A DNA stretch of 16,013 nucleotides. Origin: WJLG01 sp964602485. GTDB lineage: Bacteria > Patescibacteriota > Patescibacteriia > Patescibacteriales > WJLG01. The notes below the pieces were generated by a model, which saw only the letters and a program-made list of their open reading frames with translations, was not told the DNA's origin and did no database searches. The position numbers and the translations under genes are program-made. How positions within the stretch are numbered: the stretch's first letter is position 1; each line of letters begins with the position of its first letter. The stretch is from positions 1-16,013 of the forward strand of contig CAZRQU010000018.1 in NCBI GenBank assembly GCA_964602485.1, read 5' to 3'. Below, piece by piece: positions 14,501 to 16,013 of this stretch.

Positions 14501-14770
14501 GCCTCCAGCTTGATCATTTTTTAAAGATGTAATGATCACTGGGTTTTCGGCTGTGCCATTTATATCTAGATTTCCTTGAACCGTAATAGTATTATCTTGG
14601 GCTAATTTGATCATTACTCCGTCTTCTATGGTCAATGTAACATCAGGAGATATTACCAGCCCCTCACTTCCATCTACCACTATTAAACTATTTTGTGACC
14701 AAGTCGTGTCCTCAGTTATTACTATGCTTTCTGCCTTAGCGGAATCAATAGGCACAAAAAAACCGACCAA
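11504..14770 (-). CDS. Large secreted LCAT-like lipase/acyltransferase with beta-helix and Ig-like domains
   Basis: A 1088-aa exported protein (numbered from TTG 14770). Residues about 30-235 form right-handed beta-helix-like repeats (for example NIDHSNIINN, NIENSNIHNP). At 252-610 is an alpha/beta hydrolase of the lecithin:cholesterol acyltransferase group: PVIIVPGIIGS (oxyanion region), PYDWR (349-353), nucleophile S393 in AHSMGG, D565 in NGDGTVPL and H595 in STTHSYI complete a Ser-Asp-His triad. Residue 750 onward has an EF-hand-like loop (DQNGDGTFDQ) and Ig/OmpL47-like domains (YYSIDRAGNKE, IVVQDNAGNEAEK). The last 130 residues are helical and Lys-rich, ending DIIKEDVEYLINKLK, perhaps a FIMAH-like domain. 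The signal peptide runs upstream of the TTG in frame (KINNLKAKTFVFAILVP..., cleavage AKA/E), but that part has no ATG, GTG or TTG. The true start may be ATT 14824 or lost to a frameshift. Confidence 0.85.
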   Translation of the reverse strand: MVGFFVPIDSAKAESIVITEDTTWSQNSLIVVDGSEGLVISPDVTLTIEDGVMIKLAQDNTITVQGNLDINGTAENPVIITSLKNDQAGGDTNGDGDNTTPAPGDWGAILISNPNSNIDIDHATIEYAGDTNGSNMYLGIMDADTVNIDHSNIINNLGLMRIGNVNTINIENSNIHNPDFCQDMGGQIFCGSSIMNTGTTEMQAINNYWGHVDGPTLDPSEIKGTFLQGGFNYEPYLTEEWTPEPPQPERNPVIIVPGIIGSRLEYVGTNNEIWPDVANMLLPGDDYLDDLALPEEGYPYIFNIEPSDILRDIGYEYLGIGIYKDYFAGLISELEMNGYEEGVDLFVFPYDWRLDIDYLAGQGAGNDPNTLVNKIYEVKDIAGSDKIDIIAHSMGGLVVKRYMNIFGTSSVETFIDIATPHFGSVNAAKTLNYGNDFEIIFLNSDKIQEISQNMPSIYQLLPSQSYFNSNDSNYNSYIADLHDIDSNGVTGNLNYQESLDFLVNQGRKFSLIEKNNELHNQIDNFSFTNSYNIVGLGEPTMGKIYTLNEKGDNTFEYALKYINGDGTVPLRSAEAFFEQEKAFSSNIIYVSSTTHSYIPSIEGVPELIVSILNNDIDNFDYSEFDNISLDKENFKFEGKSVSYHCPIDLHVYDQDGNHVGPDENGNIEMSIPGVKYDIIEDNIFTFLPYGREYIVRGEAREPGIFNARIESIEGNEYIEKIYFSELFMDSTSTEIEFNIIDDQEEYAINIDQNGDGTFDQEAEPSAILEGEEINDIVKPETSIIISGALGSNNYYISTTTIELIATDSETGSSSSGILNTKYSLDSGQTWKIYESLVTLENNGTNTIIYYSIDRAGNKEIPKTEIIKVDATAPNIDIIYPKIDVPVFHSEILNIEYITTDNYSGVNASTTEIYFDNELIDSVTVDMFYKSLGKHTIKIVVQDNAGNEAEKEIYFKVITDIDDLTKDVDRIFEENLINDKAYKKISKDLDKISKYIEKSTIRNDKRSQRQENILEKCIIKKGEEWCENKPGKTFDRINNKIDKISQKFIKFKYKLLSKKLDIYLRVKWLSFQGHDIIKEDVEYLINKLK

Positions 14771-14964
14771 AAGTGTCGGAACTAAAATAGCAAAAACGAA
14801 TGTCTTTGCTTTTAAATTATTAATTTTGTACTTATACCTAACATAATATTTAATATATTAGTTAATTACATTTTTATATTAGCGGTAATCGCAAAAAATA
14901 TCAAACATTATTAAGATCTTTTTTTATCCTATATTCCAAATAACTAATTACCCAATTACCAATT
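14771..14964 (-). other. In-frame signal-peptide sequence and leader upstream of the lipase
   Basis: The lipase frame stays open from TTG 14770 back to a stop at 14858-14860 and encodes a basic n-region and hydrophobic core (KAKTFVFAILVPTLL), so 14771-14824 is almost surely translated. Beyond it lies the promoter pair and AT-rich sequence with no further gene. Confidence 0.6.
14876..14904 (-). promoter_or_regulatory. Candidate sigma-70 promoter of the lipase operon
   Basis: On the minus strand TTGATA (14899-14904) and TAATAT (14876-14881) are separated by exactly 17 nt. Transcription would begin near 14869, upstream of the coding signal-peptide sequence, leaving about 45 nt of leader if translation begins near 14824. 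Confidence 0.45.
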
Positions 14965-15020
14965 CCATTAACCCCTCCTAACCTCCCCTTAGCAAGGGGA
15001 GGGACTATAGGGGGAAGATC
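14965..15020. repeat. GC-rich hairpin repeat, copy 1
   Basis: CCTCCCCTT-AGC-AAGGGGAGG (14982-15002) is a perfect 9-bp stem with a 3-nt loop, far more GC-rich than its surroundings. The flanking sequence from CCATTAACCCCTCCTA through AAGATC is shared, with a few changes, with 15911-15963. Both copies contain TAGGAGGGGTTAATGG on the minus strand. There is no T-run after the stem, so it is not a typical terminator. Confidence 0.75.
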
Positions 15021-15071
15021 TTAGCAAGGGGAGGGACTATAGGGGGAAGATCTTAGCAAGGGGAGGGACTA
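14989..15071. repeat. 32-nt tandem repeat, about 2.6 copies
   Basis: A 32-nt unit beginning TTAGCAAGGGGAGGGACTAT and ending AAGATC starts at 14989, repeats exactly at 15021 and again, partly, at 15053. It duplicates the right half of the hairpin repeat, so only the first unit can form the hairpin. It lies just downstream of the L,D-transpeptidase stop. Confidence 0.85.
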
Positions 15072-15085
15072 ATAAAATACCGAGA

Positions 15086-15874
15086 TCAATAAATAAACAC
15101 CGGTGTGCCGATGTCGGCCCAGTGGTAGAGAAATTCAGCCGGTCCTTCGCCTATTCGGACACAGCCATGAGAGGCCGGTTGGCCCAAATGGTCCTCGCCT
15201 TCCCGGTAGCCGGAAGGCCAGATCGGTAACTCGTGGATACCAAAACGGCCGGACGGCACCAGGGCCATCCAATAGGGCATCCATAGGCCGTATGAAGACC
15301 AGGCTTTGGGATGTTTGTTCTCTATCTGAAAATGACCCTTGGGAGTAGGCATGGAAGCCAGCCCGGCCGATATGGGGAAGGAGCCCATTTTTACTCCTCC
15401 CAAGAAGTATGAAAGTTCATGGTCTTTGCCAGTATTTATTTCTATTCTTTTGGGTAATTTATTTTTTTCTTTGCTCAAGGGGTCGTATCCGGCTTCTACC
15501 TCTTGCCCATCCAAAAAGCCATCGGAATCAGAGTCGGAATTTTTTATATCAGTACCAAAATTAAGCTCCATTCTATCTGTTAGCCCGTCATCATCATAAT
15601 CAGCGTCCTCTAGCCTTAAACCGCTATTCTCAAGTGGTGAAAAGCCATTGTTTAGTTCCATCCAATCAGAATAGCCGTCACCATCGGTGTCGGCCTTGTT
15701 TATATCTGTCTTGTAGATATTTATCTCGTCGGCATCAGGCACTCCATCACCGTCAGTATCTAAAAGACCATTGGCGAAAACCGGCCAGAAACTGATAATA
15801 AAACAAACAAAGATCACTATCGGTATCTTTCCGCTATTCAAATTCGACTTTTTTATTGACTCACTTTTAGACAT
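15086..15874 (-). CDS. Secreted L,D-transpeptidase (YkuD) with thrombospondin type 3-like repeats
   Basis: A 262-aa exported protein. I choose ATG 15874 (MSKSESIKKSN) over a TTG 33 bp upstream, because the basic n-region and hydrophobic core (IPIVIFVCFIISFWPVFA, about 17-34) then make a normal signal peptide or anchor. Four Asp-rich calcium-type repeats follow: DTDGDGVPDADE, DTDGDGYSDWME, DYDDDGLTDRME and DSDSDGFLDGQE (about 39-125). The C-terminal YkuD domain has PTPKGHFQI, GIHELP (His 214) and the catalytic SHGCVRIG (His 236, Cys 238). L,D-transpeptidases make 3-3 cross-links or attach proteins to peptidoglycan through a Cys thioester. The repeats probably act as a rigid calcium-bound stalk holding the enzyme in the wall. 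No Shine-Dalgarno is seen directly before ATG 15874. Confidence 0.92.
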   Translation of the reverse strand: MSKSESIKKSNLNSGKIPIVIFVCFIISFWPVFANGLLDTDGDGVPDADEINIYKTDINKADTDGDGYSDWMELNNGFSPLENSGLRLEDADYDDDGLTDRMELNFGTDIKNSDSDSDGFLDGQEVEAGYDPLSKEKNKLPKRIEINTGKDHELSYFLGGVKMGSFPISAGLASMPTPKGHFQIENKHPKAWSSYGLWMPYWMALVPSGRFGIHELPIWPSGYREGEDHLGQPASHGCVRIGEGPAEFLYHWADIGTPVFIY

Positions 15875-15914
15875 AACAAATTGCAAATAGCAAAGTGCAA
15901 AGTACAAACCCCAT
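15867..15914 (-). CDS. Possible 15-aa leader ORF overlapping the transpeptidase start
   Basis: TAGGAGGGGTTAATG on the minus strand gives a good Shine-Dalgarno 5 nt before ATG 15914. The frame reads MGFVLCTLLFAICYV and stops at TAA 15867-15869, overlapping the transpeptidase ATG by 8 nt. It could couple translation into a gene that has no Shine-Dalgarno of its own. The Shine-Dalgarno belongs to the GC-rich repeat, so chance is a real alternative. Confidence 0.25.
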   Translation of the reverse strand: MGFVLCTLLFAICYV

Positions 15915-15963
15915 TAACCCCTCCTAGCCTCCCCTTGGTAAGGGGAGGAACTATGGGAAAGAT
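15911..15963. repeat. GC-rich hairpin repeat, copy 2
   Basis: CCTCCCCTT-GGT-AAGGGGAGG (15928-15948) is again a perfect 9-bp stem with a 3-nt loop. The copy is in the same orientation as copy 1 at 14965-15020, with several substitutions and a small deletion, so the transpeptidase gene lies between direct repeats. Confidence 0.75.
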
Positions 15964-15965
15964 CC

Positions 15966-15993
15966 TAAACTCTAAATTCTAAATTCTAAACAA
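15966..15993. repeat. Heptamer tandem repeat at the right edge
   Basis: Four 7-mers in phase: CTAAACT, CTAAATT, CTAAATT, CTAAACA. The type matches the heptamer arrays around four-helix-bundle gene 2. It may be one arm of a further element cut by the window end; nothing else is seen from 15994 to 16013. Confidence 0.6.
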
Positions 15994-16013
15994 ATTCAAA
16001 TGACCAAAATTCA

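Noticed and set aside
14989..15071. Possible CRISPR array in the GC-rich repeated region
   Set aside because: The copies are head-to-tail tandems of a 32-nt unit with no unique spacers between them, and no cas genes are present.
15875..15907. TTG start of the L,D-transpeptidase at 15907
   Set aside because: The added residues are translated repeat-like sequence (GCAAAgt units on the plus strand), and the ATG at 15874 gives a normal signal peptide.
14982..15948. GC-rich hairpins at 14982-15002 and 15928-15948 as transcription terminators
   Set aside because: Neither stem is followed by a T-run on either strand, and they occur within a larger repeated unit both upstream and downstream of the transpeptidase gene.
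1..16013. Alternative genetic code with TGA read as glycine
   Set aside because: TGA serves as the natural stop of at least two glycosyltransferase genes (175-177 and 3137-3139), with no extension of the protein family beyond them.

Overview
The window looks like a chromosomal stretch of a candidate-phyla-radiation (Patescibacteria, Parcubacteria-like) bacterium. This is an inference from style, not from a marker gene. The signs are two small four-helix-bundle (S23/IVP) genes, AT-rich repeat-like filler between genes, a secreted YkuD L,D-transpeptidase carrying calcium-type repeats, and a stand-alone IscU/Nfu/IscS set. TGA ends several genes here, so the TGA-as-glycine code of Gracilibacteria/Absconditabacteria does not apply. 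No rRNA or tRNA was seen, and nothing clearly phage-derived.

Layout. From 53 to 7039 lies a surface-polysaccharide locus, almost all on the minus strand: three GT-B glycosyltransferases, an AsnB-type amidotransferase and a PAPS-dependent sulfotransferase, plus one plus-strand gene for a polysaccharide-deacetylase-like protein (4268-5092). A short ORF and a hairpin terminator close the left end. From 7097 to 10881, also minus strand, come iscU, nfu, a frameshifted four-helix-bundle gene, iscS, a UDP-glucuronate 4-epimerase-like gene and a second four-helix-bundle gene, possibly one transcript from a promoter near 11004-11030. From 11111 to 14900 is a two-gene unit with its own promoter and terminator: a large secreted LCAT-like lipase with an N-terminal beta-helix and C-terminal Ig-like domains, then a three-helix membrane protein. 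From 14965 to the right end an L,D-transpeptidase gene is bracketed by copies of a GC-rich hairpin repeat.

How the parts may work together. The epimerase could supply UDP-galacturonate, the glycosyltransferases would assemble a glycan, the amidotransferase could convert a uronic acid to its amide, and the sulfotransferase could add sulfate, giving a decorated surface polymer. The Isc genes build iron-sulfur clusters. The lipase and transpeptidase act outside the membrane.

The most unusual signal is in the gaps of the iscU-to-glycosyltransferase segment. Every intergenic gap is an AT-rich inverted repeat that runs from one gene's start to the next gene's stop. Two of the four gaps hold a four-helix-bundle ORF between the arms; the other two have the arms alone. 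The two four-helix-bundle genes are also the only genes of recognisable family in the window with a strong Shine-Dalgarno sequence at their start. This resembles the intervening-sequence elements of 23S rRNA, but placed between protein genes. One of the two ORFs is interrupted exactly at an A AAA AAG heptamer, the classic -1 frameshift site.
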